Below, in pieces: positions 49,701 through 62,311 of a DNA stretch of 64,000 nt. Position 1 is the first letter of the stretch. Each line of letters begins with the position of its first letter. A program made the position numbers and the translations under genes. The notes below the pieces were generated by a model. That model had not been told where the DNA came from and ran no database searches. It saw nothing but the letters and a program-made list of their open reading frames with translations. Origin of the DNA: Cephalotus follicularis (lineage: Eukaryota; Streptophyta; Magnoliopsida; Oxalidales; Cephalotaceae); contig BDDD01000565.1 of NCBI GenBank assembly GCA_001972305.1, positions 243,127-307,126 of the forward strand, written 5' to 3'.

Positions 49701-50122
49701 ATCAGGTCTGCTCAACATATAGCAGGTCTGCTTAAGGAATGTATTAAGCAGGTATGCTCTTCCCAGACCAGGTCTTCTTCCCAGGTCTCCTCAACCACGT
49801 CTGCTCATCTTAGACCAGGTCTGCTCCGTTCTAGCCTGGTCTGCTCTTCTTAGACCAGGTCTACTCATCCATGCTCTTCCCAGATCAGGTCTTCTTCCCA
49901 GGTCTCCTCAACCAGGTCTGCTCATCTTAGACCAGGTCTGCTCCGTTCTAGCCTGGTCTGCTCTTCTTAGACCAGGTCTACTCATCCTAGACCAAGTCTG
50001 CTCTGCTCTAGCCTGGTCTGCTCTGTTCCACCCTGGTTTGGTCTGACGCCAAAAGTATGAATTTTTATAAATGGTATGCAAACTTAATAATTATACTCCA
50101 AATCATATAACGGGGTATTACA
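46762..50122 (-). mobile_element. Solo LTR E (gypsy-like)
   Basis: 3361 bp with perfect 5-bp TSD CCTTT (46757-46761 and 50123-50127). In + coordinates it begins TGACACGACCC and ends CGGGGTATTACA, so in its own orientation it starts TGTAATACCCCG, a common start for gypsy LTRs. No coding content. It contains a GAGGTCT/GACCTC-rich block (about 46920-47230), a TTAGTC-loop-GACTAACCCC hairpin (about 47627-47650), an ATCATATCTCATATCAC repeat block (about 47995-48150) and an AGACCAGGTCT array (about 49640-50040). Confidence 0.88.
49640..50040. repeat. AGACCAGGTCT palindrome array in LTR E
   Basis: Many copies of the 11-bp palindrome AGACCAGGTCT and GGTCTGCTC words. About 118 bp is duplicated in tandem (about 49752-49870 and 49871-49987). 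Confidence 0.85.
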
Positions 50123-50746
50123 CCTTTCGAGTCCATCCATAATGCGGTGTTCGTGTAGGTCCATCCGACTTTCATACGATGTGGTTCTAGCACCCATAAC
50201 CTTCATGACGAAAATGAAGATTATGAATGAGTTATCTCGTCAAGTCTCAAACAATATCAAGTCCATAATCCATAACCATATAACCATTTAAAAAATAGGG
50301 ACCTAACCATAAAGGATCACGTTGGATTCATCCATCAAAACCATTTCTATAACCATTTTCGTGGTCCCGATCGAAGTCAATAAAACAATGGAGAGGAGGT
50401 CCAACTAGGAGGTTCGGGTCTAAACCATCCCAATTAAACGATCCTAGCCATGTATTGAAAACCTCATTGAAATTCATTTTGAAGATTGATCAATGATCAC
50501 TTGTCTTTAAAAAAGCGGTTTACATAGATTACACGGCCTTAGGAAAGCCTCCTATGGAAGTCATTTGGAAATGAAAGGGTTTGGAGTTAAAAATAAGTTG
50601 AAAGCATAATGTTGTGTGTGAAACAAGGCTAATACATCGACGATTAGGGAAGCACGTCAACGTATTGCGTGGAAAACTGAGTTACGACAATTTACACCTG
50701 GAAGCGTCGGCACTCTAAACAAAAGCGTCGATGGTTTGGTTACACT

Positions 50747-52832
50747 CAATGTTATTAAAACCGGCACGGTCATCAAACCGTAAAGTCCAGAGGTTCAAGG
50801 GTTTGAGGTTCAACCGGTGTCGAACCGGGGTCGAACCTTAAGTTTTTAAATAAATATATATTCAATGACATTAACACATATAATAAGTAACAACAACATT
50901 ACAAAAATATTATTCTTTATTATATATAAAATTAACATTCTCCATATTTTAAATAACATTTCACAAATTTAAAACAACAAAGCTAAAATAATAATATTAT
51001 ATAGATAAGCATAACAAATTAAAACCAAGAAAATGAACTAATCATTATTGGGTCTCATCATCACCTTCAGCAGTCAGAAATATATTCCTCATTTCAGTAT
51101 CCTCTTCAAAAGGATGAAGAAGACCAAGTGAATCAATATTTGGTTCTTCATTAATATTCATCTTATCATCCTTTTGAGAATCTATAAAAAAAAAAAAAGA
51201 AAACTAACGTTAGTGTCCATAACAAAGTTTCATATTAATTTGAGATTTAAGTATAATATAAACTAACCTTTGGAATGATTATTTTTTCCATGTTGAACCA
51301 ATTCTACACTTGCATCATTATCATAAATCTCATCCTCCAATTATTCAATGTCAAGCTCCATAGGTGATTCTTCTTCAGCTATCCCAAAATTTGTCTTATC
51401 AATGCATTACATGTCAATGGGATCGTAAGTCCTCTTCTTGTAATAAAGCCTAAGAAGAAAAATAAAATCATTGAATGAAATTAAATGAAAAGTTATTTTC
51501 TATTATAAATTTTAAAAGATGTTTTAAGAATTAAAATTGGAAATACATATTCTTTAAGCGTAAGTTGTAAGTCACAAACACAAGATCATTTAATCTTTGA
51601 TGCTCTAATCTATTTCTTTTCTTGGTATGTATTCATTCAAAAACACTCCAATTACGCACACATTTTGAAGATGAAGATGTTTGACTAAGAAGTCGAATTG
51701 CTACTTTTTGTAAATTTGGAGCAGAATGTCCAAACAATCTCCACCATTCATCTATAAGTAAAATCATCAATATATTTAGTTAAAAGAATTAAACCACATG
51801 CAAATATATAAAAGAAAATTATACATTACCAGGATGCATTGTGTTCAATAATTTGATAGCTATGTCTCGTCCAAAACTTCCATGTCTTTCCTGAAACAAC
51901 TTTATTTCACTCATTGCTACTTCACCATTCTTACATATACTTTTCTTCTCAAATAAATCATACATACTTTGCATTATCTCCATCTTCTCCACTCTACCCG
52001 AATCATACATAAAAGATGGATTTAGAAAGTAAGCAACCGTATGAAGGTTCTTTCTTAAGTGCCTATCCCAACGAAGCTTCAAGAGATTTGTATAGGGCTT
52101 ATACCAAATTTTTTTTTTTGTTATTGAACAAATTTTTAATAGCCATCTTTGTTCTAAACATGCCTTCATAAACATACCCCAATCAAGGTTTTTCATCAAA
52201 ATCTACAATGCGTAACAACCTTATAATGGGAGCAGCAACTTTAATTGCAATCAAACAGTCATCCCAAAATTTGTTATCCAAGATGGTAGAAGAAAAAGAT
52301 TTCCCTTTTGAAGTTCTTGATATTTTATGATTTGTATAATGCTTACTTATTACCGATGCTTGCAAGTCAGGTTTGTGATCATAAATGCTTTTCAATGTAA
52401 TGAAAGATGTAGCAAATCTTGTCATTGAAGGATGCACTATCTCCATCCACCCAGATCTTTTTCTCAACCAAGATAATAAAGTAATGTGATTATACACAAA
52501 TATGGTTACCTATGACAATCATGATAATATAAGATATATAAATTTTATAATCATGTACATGATACTATAAGATAGAGCCTATAACAAATATAACAAAAAT
52601 ACATAAACTTTTAATTTTCTAAGATGAACGTGAACAAAATATAGTGTTGTTATAAAAAAAATATTACCTGAAATGCACGTGATACAAGATAATCCATATG
52701 AGGCATGCTAGAAATATCTTTCAGCAATAAATTCAAAGAATGTGCAGCACAAGGAGACCAATAAATGTTATCATATCTCTCATGCAATAATCTCCCAGCC
52801 GCTGTGTAGTTTGCTGCATTATCTGTTACCAT
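50747..52832 (-). mobile_element. hAT DNA transposon, 5' part missing
   Basis: The right-hand limit of the coding region is cut at 52832, where Sirevirus LTR fragment T begins. The opposite terminus is probably at 50747, CAATGTTATTAAAACCGG, followed by an ACCGGTGTCGAACCGG-rich subterminal region. This resembles the ends of a common plant hAT family. No second terminus or 8-bp TSD can be seen. Confidence 0.75.
51045..52832 (-). pseudogene. hAT transposase, C-terminal two-thirds
   Basis: Minus-strand exons. 52668-52832 encodes MVTDNAANYTAAGRLL and SPCAAHSLNLLLKDI, the DUF659/RNase H-like core of plant hAT transposases. About 52190-52509 encodes YNHITLLSWLRKRSG and TRFATSFITL. About 51830-52190 has W-rich sequence. 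About 51548-51752 holds the hAT dimerisation domain (LLSQTSSSSKCVRNWSVFE and RLEHQRLNDLVFVTYNLRL). About 51268-51450 and 51045-51181 encode an acidic tail ending GDDETQ. Introns carry GT/AG signals. One frame slip is visible near 52190 and a stop near 51640, and the N-terminal BED finger and first part of the core are absent. Inactive. Confidence 0.85.
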
Positions 52833-53291
52833 GTGAAGCGTCGACGGTCATGTGACCGTTGGAACTCCCAAGTTTGAATCATCTGCTTGAAGCGCAGACG
52901 TTCTCCTGATTATATCGACCGCCAGGTAAAGCATCGACCTCCAGCCTTGAGCGTCGTCGCTTAGGCACATTTTAAGTGCCAAAAACTCTCTGTCCCAGAC
53001 AGCAGACGCTTTGCACTAAGCGCATGCGTTTTGCGCCTTAAAGCGCAGACGCCTGAATCTGGGAGTCGACGCTTGGAGTGTAATTTCTAATTCTCCAAGT
53101 GCTTCACCGGTAGGCGCTTTGTTCTTGTGTCGATCGCCAGATAAAGCGCAGACGCTTTAATTTCAAGCGTCGGCGGTCTGGGCAGTTTCTGCTGATATGA
53201 TTTAGCTTTTGTCTTTCTTGCACAAAAAGAAACTTTGTTAAATACAAATATGTTATCATCAAAACATAGGATTGAGACATAAATGTCAACA
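52833..53291 (-). repeat. Sirevirus LTR fragment T
   Basis: Reads on the minus strand from 53291 as TGTTGACATTTATGTCTCAA, the same start as the S LTR (30078). It is then full of AAGCGCAGACGCTT and AAGCGTCGACGCTT-like words. Only the U3-side 459 bp is present. Its terminus abuts LTR fragment U exactly, suggesting an insertion into U whose other side was lost. Confidence 0.85.
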
Positions 53292-53676
53292 GAATACTTA
53301 AATGTTATTTTAATATAAAATGTCATACATGTTGCATTTATATATTCCTTAGCATGCATTATCTTCCTACTTAGCCAAGTGAGGACAACGGCTAACCCCT
53401 ACAATTTCAGATTAAGCGAAGACGTTGGAGGGTGCTGCTGAAGCTTTTGGACGGTTCATACCCCGTTACTGTTGTACTTTCCTTATGTATAAGGATATTG
53501 TTGGTTTGTGCCTGCACGTAGTATGGGCTACGTGCGGATGACTTGTATTTTATATTCCAGCTTACTGAATGCTTCCGCTTATATATGAATTGTTGAATGG
53601 AATGTTGGAATATGGTTTTATTTCTGATATCACCATATATGCTTGTCTTAATGGAACTGAAGGGCGGGGTGTGACA
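53292..53676 (+). repeat. C-family LTR end fragment U
   Basis: Aligns with the last about 400 bp of the element C LTRs (from about 43245 on), including the hairpin (53372-53400, identical in the 29-base core) and a GGGGTGTGACA end. More diverged than the two C LTRs are from each other, so an older relative. The upstream part of this LTR is missing. Confidence 0.85.
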
Positions 53677-55443
53677 CCTGTAGCTTTCTGTGAGTTTTTA
53701 CCTCAACATATTTCTCAAGTTGTGGCTGAAGTCAGTCAATTTTTTCGGCGTATATATTCAACAACAATAAGGGAATCAAATATGACTATGCTACAGAATG
53801 ATATTGTCCAAACAGTTTTTAAGCTGGAGAAGATATTTCCCCCATCTTTCTTTGATTCTATGGAACATCTTCTCATACACTTGCCATATGAAGTAATACT
53901 TTGTGGACCTGTACAACATGTATGGATGGATCCCATTGAAAGGTACAAATTTATTTACGCTATCATTTTTGAACCAGTAATTTAACTCTAATATATATTT
54001 GTTGTATATTGCAAGCTTAAATATATGAACTTTCTTTTTACTCAATCCTAGTGAATCGCATGCCCTAAAGGAAAAGGTGACGTACAAAGCTCGAGTTGAA
54101 GGATCAATAGCAGAAGCATACCTCATTGAGGAACTTACGACATTTGCCGCAAATTTCTTTGACCACGATACCCCATCGAAGTTAAATCGAATTGTGCGAA
54201 ACTTAGATGGGGGTGAAATTCTGTCACATGGGAGATTGGCTATATTTTGTCATGCAGGTACTCCACTAGGAGATATGTCAAAAGATTATATGAGTCACGT
54301 GGACTACAAAGCTACTTACTTGTACATACTTCTAAATTGTGAAGAAGCTGGACAATTCGTTACGTAAGTATCTTAGCCCACTATGATAAGTTTTTATTTT
54401 TTATCATATTAACTGTATAATGCCATGCAGTGAATACGAAGAATGTCTACGGGGTTTGAATCCATACATCACAAATGAAGCAATTGAAAGAGAGAAAGAG
54501 AAAGACTTTGTAGGGTGGTTTCAATCATGAGTAAGTATCTAGCTAGCATTGAGTGGACATTATTTTTGTCAACTGGAAATGTTTCAAGCATTTTGATCCT
54601 AATATAACCATGAATTTGCCTTTTTCCTAGGTTAGCGGTAATATGACTGTGGATCGACGGTGACGACAGCTAGCCTCGGGACCATATAGATCAATTTGTA
54701 GTTGGTCTGGATATATGTGTAACATATTTAAATTTCAGACTAGGTTTGCGTCTGATCACCAAGTAACCCAAAATTGTGGGGTGATGATCAAGGTAAGCAT
54801 ATGGGATGAAAGTTGTACTATTGACTACTACGGTTTTTTGGTTGATGTTATTCGAGTCGAATTCCACTGTAACAATAATCGTCTTGTTTTGTTTCGATGT
54901 GACTGGATTGACTCTACAGAAAGAGGTACATGGGTGGATGAATTTGGTATTGTCCGTGTCAATCCCTCACGGAAGCTTAAGACATACGAACCGTTTGAGT
55001 TGGCAAGTCAAGTTGTGGATGTCTTCTATGTCCCTAGCGTGACAAACAAAAAGAAATACAAGAATTTGCTTACGGTGGTCACGACTAAGCCTAGGAGCAT
55101 TTACAATGTTAAGGAATATGTTGCAGCTAATGACACCACCCCTGGACTAGACGAGGTGTTACAAGAAGATGATATCACGTGTGCACGATTACATGATATT
55201 GGTCCTAATGATGATGAAGGTTCTCTTTGTAGATATGGGGATGAGGAGATAGTTCCCTTACTTCCAACCAGTGCTTTCCAACTACATGATATTGAGGCTA
55301 TTGAAGAAGGAGATGCAAACGAAGATCTTCTTGATGACAATGACTCAGAGACTAAGGATGAGGATGAGGATGAGGAGGGCATGGAATTTAATTCGTTTGA
55401 TGGATCTGATGATGAGAACATGAGTGATGATGATGATCTGTGA
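53677..55443 (+). pseudogene. CACTA transposase (TNPD-like), C-terminal part
   Basis: Exon 53677-53942 carries DUF4218: FLPQHISQVVAEVSQFFRRI, TMLQNDIVQTVFKLEKIFPP and MEHLLIHLPYEVILCGPVQ. Exon 54052-54363 has VEGSIAEAYLIEE and later a YKATYLYILLNCEE stretch. A short exon starts at 54431 (EYEECLRGLNPYITNEAIE). The last exon (about 54634-55443) holds DUF4216 with VTQNCGVMIK, YYGFLVDVIRVEF and LASQVVDVFYV, and ends in a long acidic tail (DEDEDEEGMEFNSFDGSDDE). GT/AG introns separate them. The catalytic N-terminal domain is missing and a stop sits near the end of the 54431 exon, so the copy is inactive. Confidence 0.87.
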
Positions 55444-55636
55444 TTTATTCTGTCATGTTAATTTGGAATTTATGTTTTCGTTATTATAATTGTGAATAAT
55501 AAATATGTATTCGTTAGTTGTTAGAGAATACGCAATTCTAAAATGGTAAATTACGTAATTCTATTTTGTACATAATTGGTATGACATTTCTATCACTTAT
55601 CATTTTATATTAACAATTACAGATATTTTACATAGA

Positions 55637-57826
55637 CATGGCTCGTGGAAGTCGATCTTATCGTTCTACCTCTATGAGTGGATGTGGTATAGGTATGTCT
55701 TCTCATGGCGATGATGGGGAGCATGGCTTCACAGGCACCACCAGTGGTACGTATGGTGTTGAATTCTATTCTTTAATACAAAATTAATGTCTCAGATTTA
55801 TAAGTTTACATATATGAATTATGTTCGTATTCTTTGATAATCCACGTGCTTTACGATGTTATATAGGTCCTGAGCCAGATGATGTTCCGAACCAGGTGGC
55901 GGGGTCCTCCACTCATGCATCCAGTTCAGGCAGAGTTACGAGCAGGGACCATCCCTCCACATCCACTGCCAGTGGTATGTTATTTTCCTTCAATATAAAA
56001 GGGAAACTTGTTAAACTTATAAATATAATGGATATATAAATCTTTTCAATCACTTCACTTGGTTCACAATATCTTGTAGGTTCTCAGTCCCGTACTAGAG
56101 GACCCACTGTAGGTATTGATCTTCCGGCACAGCCGGAGGATCGGGTGTATGTATCGATCGTTGGAGAGAGGTAGCTATACATATGGATTTAAAATAATTC
56201 TAACGATGATGAATCTTATGTGTATATAATCACCATAATTTTTTGATTTGGTTTTGCAGTGACTTTCCAGTCCCTGAAGTTAAATCCAAGATCGGCGCGT
56301 TGTTTAGAAGTAGGTTGCTACAACCCTGCACAAACACATTTTGTGGCCTCAGGAAGAGCGTGATCAGCTATGGGAGAAGTTATGTCTAAGTCAATTGTTT
56401 AACATTTCATTTTTGTCACGCTGTATACATGTAATATTCAATTGTCTGTCCCGCATTCATAGTGTGCTAACAACTTTAAATGATTTTGTATTTGTAGGAG
56501 TTTTTTTATTTTGATTCGCCAGGAAAAGCTCGAGCAATGTTTGACAAGTACTGCAAAATTAATTACAAAAAGTGGATGTGCGATTTGAGGAATGAGTCAA
56601 AGATGCTTGCAAAAGTAAATGACCTCACAGAGGCCTGCAGGCAGTTCCCCCCAAGAACCGTTCCCCCACCAGTTTGGGAGAAACTAATGGATATATGGTT
56701 GGATCCTGGTTGGCAGGTTACCTCTTCAAGGCATAAGAACAATAGGTCTAGTGCAAGTCATCTTCCCTACACTGGAGGAAATCGCAGTATGAGCCAACGG
56801 CTGAAGGAGGCTGTACATAACCGAGAACTTAATCTTTATTAACCATTTATTTCTTACTTGTTATCCATTAACTTGTATTGTTTTTTTATTTTTGTATTTC
56901 AGAGAAAAATAATGAAGACTTGCCAGATCTTTTTAATAAATTTCACACTCCCAAAGGTGCTACTGAGCGTCATGAAGAAGTTGCTGCTTGCTTTGTAAGT
57001 TATACTTACAGTGAATTTAGTATCAAGTGAATATGATTTTATTTGTGATGGAAATCTTGAGGAATAACATACATAATTTTTTTTATTGTTTCTATGCAGA
57101 ATACATACAAAAAGCTGAAGGCGGATGCTGCAATGAGAGGAGGAGGAGAAGGGGGGGTGGGGGCATCATCACAACCACCTGGGAAGGTGGTTGACTTGGG
57201 CATGTGGTTGGAGACAGTGGGAAAGCCGAAGAAGGGGTTCATTCATGGGCTTGGAAATTTTATGAATGCTAAAAAGGCAAAGAAGATGTATCAATTGAGC
57301 TCATCATCATGTAATGATCATCATGTAGACAGCGGAGCTTCAGTTCATGGTGGTCCTGATCCTACTCCTAGTGTGCCTGATGCGAGCATGGAGGAGGTGG
57401 TTCAACGACATATTGGAGGACTGCGTGAGGAACTTATGACAGCCATGAGCGCGTAGATTATAACTATTCAGGACATGTTTGAAACGTATATGAGAGGGTC
57501 ATATCCTAGAGCGTCGCACAATACCCCAAATGCGACTACACACTTTGATCCTAGTGTTGGTCCTCACTCGGCTGCTTGTCCTGTTGTTTCGTCATCACAG
57601 CAGACTTCATACGGTCCTCAGTTTGCTCCTCCACATGGGGTTACTCACCCAGCAGCTCCTCCAGCGCAACTTGGTCAGCCTACCCCTTCTCGGTAGCGTG
57701 TTTATCATGACCCGCCTTCTCCGTACCCAGTTTTCATATGTATCGGTCACAGCATGATGATGATGATGATGATAATGAGGATGATGATGAGGATCGTGAT
57801 GATTCGCGCTATTATGATGATAATTA
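55637..57826 (+). pseudogene. CACTA second gene (Transposase_24/TNPA-like)
   Basis: ATG at 55637 (MARGSRSYRSTSMSGCGIGM), followed by several small Ser/Pro-rich exons. The core exons (about 56265-57115) encode the Transposase_24 region: YFDSPGKARAMFDKYCKINY, KKWMCDLRNESKML, FPPRTVPPPVWEKLMDIWLD, and FHTPKGATERHEEVAACF. Next come WLETVGKPKKGFIHGLGN, a coiled REELMTAMSA segment with a stop near 57454, and a C-terminal acidic run encoded by GAT repeats (57749-57826). TNPA-type proteins bind subterminal repeats and bring the ends together. Degenerate. Confidence 0.82.
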
Positions 57827-58357
57827 GATGTGATTGGCGTCAAAGTTTCTTTAGGTAATAAGTTAAAATATTTGCATATGTATTCTTAACTATATATTTA
57901 TGTACACATTGCTCTTAGGAGGAGTAATCTTGAATTGATAGGTTATTATGTGTTTTATATATGTTATTGTTACGATTGGCATTTAGGTTAGGTTTTGATG
58001 ATATCCATTGATTACAGGTTTTGATTTTTTCTTTGTTTTGAGATGATCTGCTATGTAAGGAGTATATCTGTAATATGGTTTTTTCATTGATTACAGGTTG
58101 GGTTTTTCCATGCAATCCAACGTGCTCCCGATGGAAGTGCCTTTAAAAAATGGTACCGTACATCGATCACTACAACCACACATATATACATTGCTTCTTC
58201 TTATTTCCTGGTTTCTCGAATGACATAAACCCAGGGTGGTTCTATGAGGTGCCTTTTTGTTTTGTGGTGTTTTAAAAGATTTTATTTTGAATCAATAATG
58301 ATGATTTTGGCCATATGAGTTTTCTAATACAAGTTTTTGAAATGTTTAGGTTATGTG
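57827..58357. other. Unassigned DNA after the CACTA genes
   Basis: AT-rich. ATTGATTACAGGTT occurs twice (near 58008 and 58088). The end of this stretch, with a TTTGAAATGTTTAG acceptor-like site at about 58337-58350, may be the 5' leader intron of the E2 fragment that follows. Confidence 0.4.
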
Positions 58358-58427
58358 ATGGCTTCCAAACGAATCACCAAGGAGTTGAAGGACTTGTAGA
58401 ATGACCCTCTTGCTTCCTGCAGTGTTG
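58358..58427 (+). pseudogene. Ubiquitin-conjugating E2 enzyme, first coding exon only
   Basis: The ATG at 58358 encodes MASKRITKELKDL, a TAG, then NDPLASCSV, and ends at a GT donor (58428). The plant UBC8/UBC28 (UbcH5-type) E2 enzymes begin MASKRILKELKDLQKDPPTSCSAG, and exon 1 ends at the same place. The CAG-to-TAG change and Lys-to-Asn, Thr-to-Ala replacements show it is not functional. No later exon (with the catalytic Cys and HPN motif) was found. The preceding AG site fits the intron in the 5' leader of these genes. In a whole gene the product would pass ubiquitin to substrates with RING E3 ligases. Confidence 0.8.
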
Positions 58428-58963
58428 GTTTGTTATTTATCATCTTATTCACTTCCACGTCCAGATTTAGCAAATGATATGGGCGTGAACCCATTCTTAG
58501 ATCAATTTTGTTATTTTTGAGGATGATATATATGCAGCATATGTTGACAAAATGTTAGGTATTAGTTAATAGTATATAGATAACACCATAATAAAACACA
58601 TGGTGAGACTACTAGAAGATAATACTAAGAAAATAGTTGGCCAATATTGAGAAAACACATGGATTTTGATTTGTTTGTACTGTGGATGAAAATTATCTTT
58701 TATTATATATAAAATGTCTTACACATTATGGATGGCCCTTATGTGTGGATGAGCTTTTGGCTGCTTAGACTAGCCTGCAACTTGATGTGAAGTATTAATA
58801 ATTATTTGTGAAAGCATGCCTGTATTTACGCAGTGCTGTTATATAGTATTAGTTTCAGTATTGAATATATGTTGTTGTTTAGGCTGTAAGAATATTATTG
58901 GTAATTTGGGTGTTGGATCCTCATGTATGCGTATGATAAAACTTCTGTTGTTTAAATTCCCAG
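58428..58963. other. Unassigned DNA between the E2 and thiolase fragments
   Basis: AT-rich, without recognisable coding exons. The stretch just before 58964 acts as an intron-like acceptor (TTAAATTCCCAG). Confidence 0.4.
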
Positions 58964-59109
58964 TAGCCTTCACTGTCATTTATGAGAGCTGGTCTGGTAT
59001 CATGGACAGTGATGGTGTAGCAACATTAGTGCTGGTGAGTGGAGAGAAGGCACTTGATCTTGGGTTGAAAGTAATTGCTAAGATCTCGGGATATGCTGAT
59101 GCAGCATAG
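58964..59109 (+). pseudogene. Acetyl-CoA acetyltransferase fragment, exon a
   Basis: Encodes TVIYESWSGIMDSDGVATLV and LVSGEKALDLGLKVIAKISG, then YADAA and a TAG where plant thiolase II has AAQ at the exon junction. The plant cytosolic enzyme has TVTAGNASGISDGAAA and LVSGEKALELG here. The exon ends at GT (59110). This enzyme condenses two acetyl-CoA into acetoacetyl-CoA at the start of the mevalonate pathway. Decayed: the TAGNAS segment is changed and the last codon is a stop. Confidence 0.85.
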
Positions 59110-59187
59110 GTAGTTGACATAATGATGTTCACATTTGTCTTGATCTTGGTGGAAAAAGTGTAGTGCTGAAACCATATTGCTTGGTAG

Positions 59188-59322
<135 letters not shown>

Positions 59323-59398
59323 TGATACTTCCATCTTTGTTTTACTTATCGAGTGTTTTTTATTCTTAATTTGTGTTTGCATTGTTTTGCGGTTGCAG

Positions 59399-59440
59399 GT
59401 TATGGCTCTCGGAAATCAAAAGTTGCTTGGTCTTAGTCCT
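59399..59440 (+). pseudogene. Acetyl-CoA acetyltransferase fragment, exon c
   Basis: Acceptor TTGCAG, exon VMALGNQKLLGLSP, donor GTGAGT at 59441. Matches plant AACT VVALANQKLLGLDP. Intact frame. Confidence 0.88.
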
Positions 59441-61957
<2,517 letters not shown>

Positions 61958-62247
61958 ATCTATCCATACTTATTCCTGAAATTAAGACGTAGTCTCAATC
62001 TTTGTGACCAAAATTTGTTAACCGGTTAATACTAAAAGAAAACTTTGCATTTTACAGGCCACTGGATAAGATGAGGCTTTCCTCATTATAAAATGGATTT
62101 GGTATCTCTCATATCTCAAATAGCTATCCTTCTTCCAAAAAGACTTGATCACTATTACCATTCTCAAAAAAATTAAATTTCATTCGAATTTTTTAGTAAA
62201 TAATGTTGCTATGAATGTATTTAATTGTTTTTTATTATCTTTCATAG
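61958..62247. other. Unassigned DNA before the CHY1-like exon
   Basis: AT-rich, no exon recognised. Ends in a pyrimidine-rich acceptor TCTTTCATAG. Confidence 0.4.
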
Positions 62248-62311
62248 GGCAGAGGAGATAATTTTTGTTCAGGCGGTGATGTCGCCAGAGTGATATGCTC
62301 TATAGTTGCAG
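62248..62311 (+). pseudogene. CHY1-like 3-hydroxyisobutyryl-CoA hydrolase, single exon
   Basis: Between an AG acceptor (62247) and a GT donor (62312) the exon encodes GRGDNFCSGGDVARVICSIV and AG. Plant CHY1 has GHGRAFCAGGDVAAVVRDIN here; the FCxGGDVA part forms the oxyanion-hole region of the enoyl-CoA hydratase/isomerase superfamily. Whole CHY1 proteins act in peroxisomal valine breakdown and beta-oxidation. Only this exon is clear. The gap of over 2 kb from the thiolase fragment and the absence of flanking exons mark it as a fragment. Confidence 0.7.

Larger units (their letters stand above)
32394..50746 (-). mobile_element. LTR-like block F hosting D and E
   Basis: What remains after removing D and E is about 1.4 kb: 32394-32414, 45965-46761 and 50128-50746. 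The left end TGTCATGCCTCGAACC looks like the 3' end of a gypsy LTR read backwards (own orientation minus). Repeated words TAGGTCCATCC occur on both sides of E, and a CATCGACGATT/AAGCGTCGATGG palindrome block lies at about 50632-50735. No matching right terminus or TSD (expected GTCCT) was found, so F is probably truncated where the hAT element begins. Confidence 0.4.
53677..57826 (+). mobile_element. CACTA (En/Spm) transposon, 5' part missing
   Basis: Two adjacent same-strand genes with domains typical of plant CACTA elements: the end of a TNPD-type transposase (DUF4218 and DUF4216 regions) and a Transposase_24/TNPA-like gene. The catalytic Transposase_21 part is absent and should lie to the left, where LTR fragment U now sits. 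No CACTA terminal repeat was found with confidence on either side. Confidence 0.88.

Noticed and set aside
54715-55443. Host gene with a long acidic tail
   Set aside because: The N-terminal part is the DUF4216 region of a CACTA transposase and continues the upstream DUF4218 exons.
58166-58176. CACTACAA word as a possible CACTA terminus
   Set aside because: A single short match with no inverted partner and no 3-bp TSD; expected by chance in AT-rich DNA.
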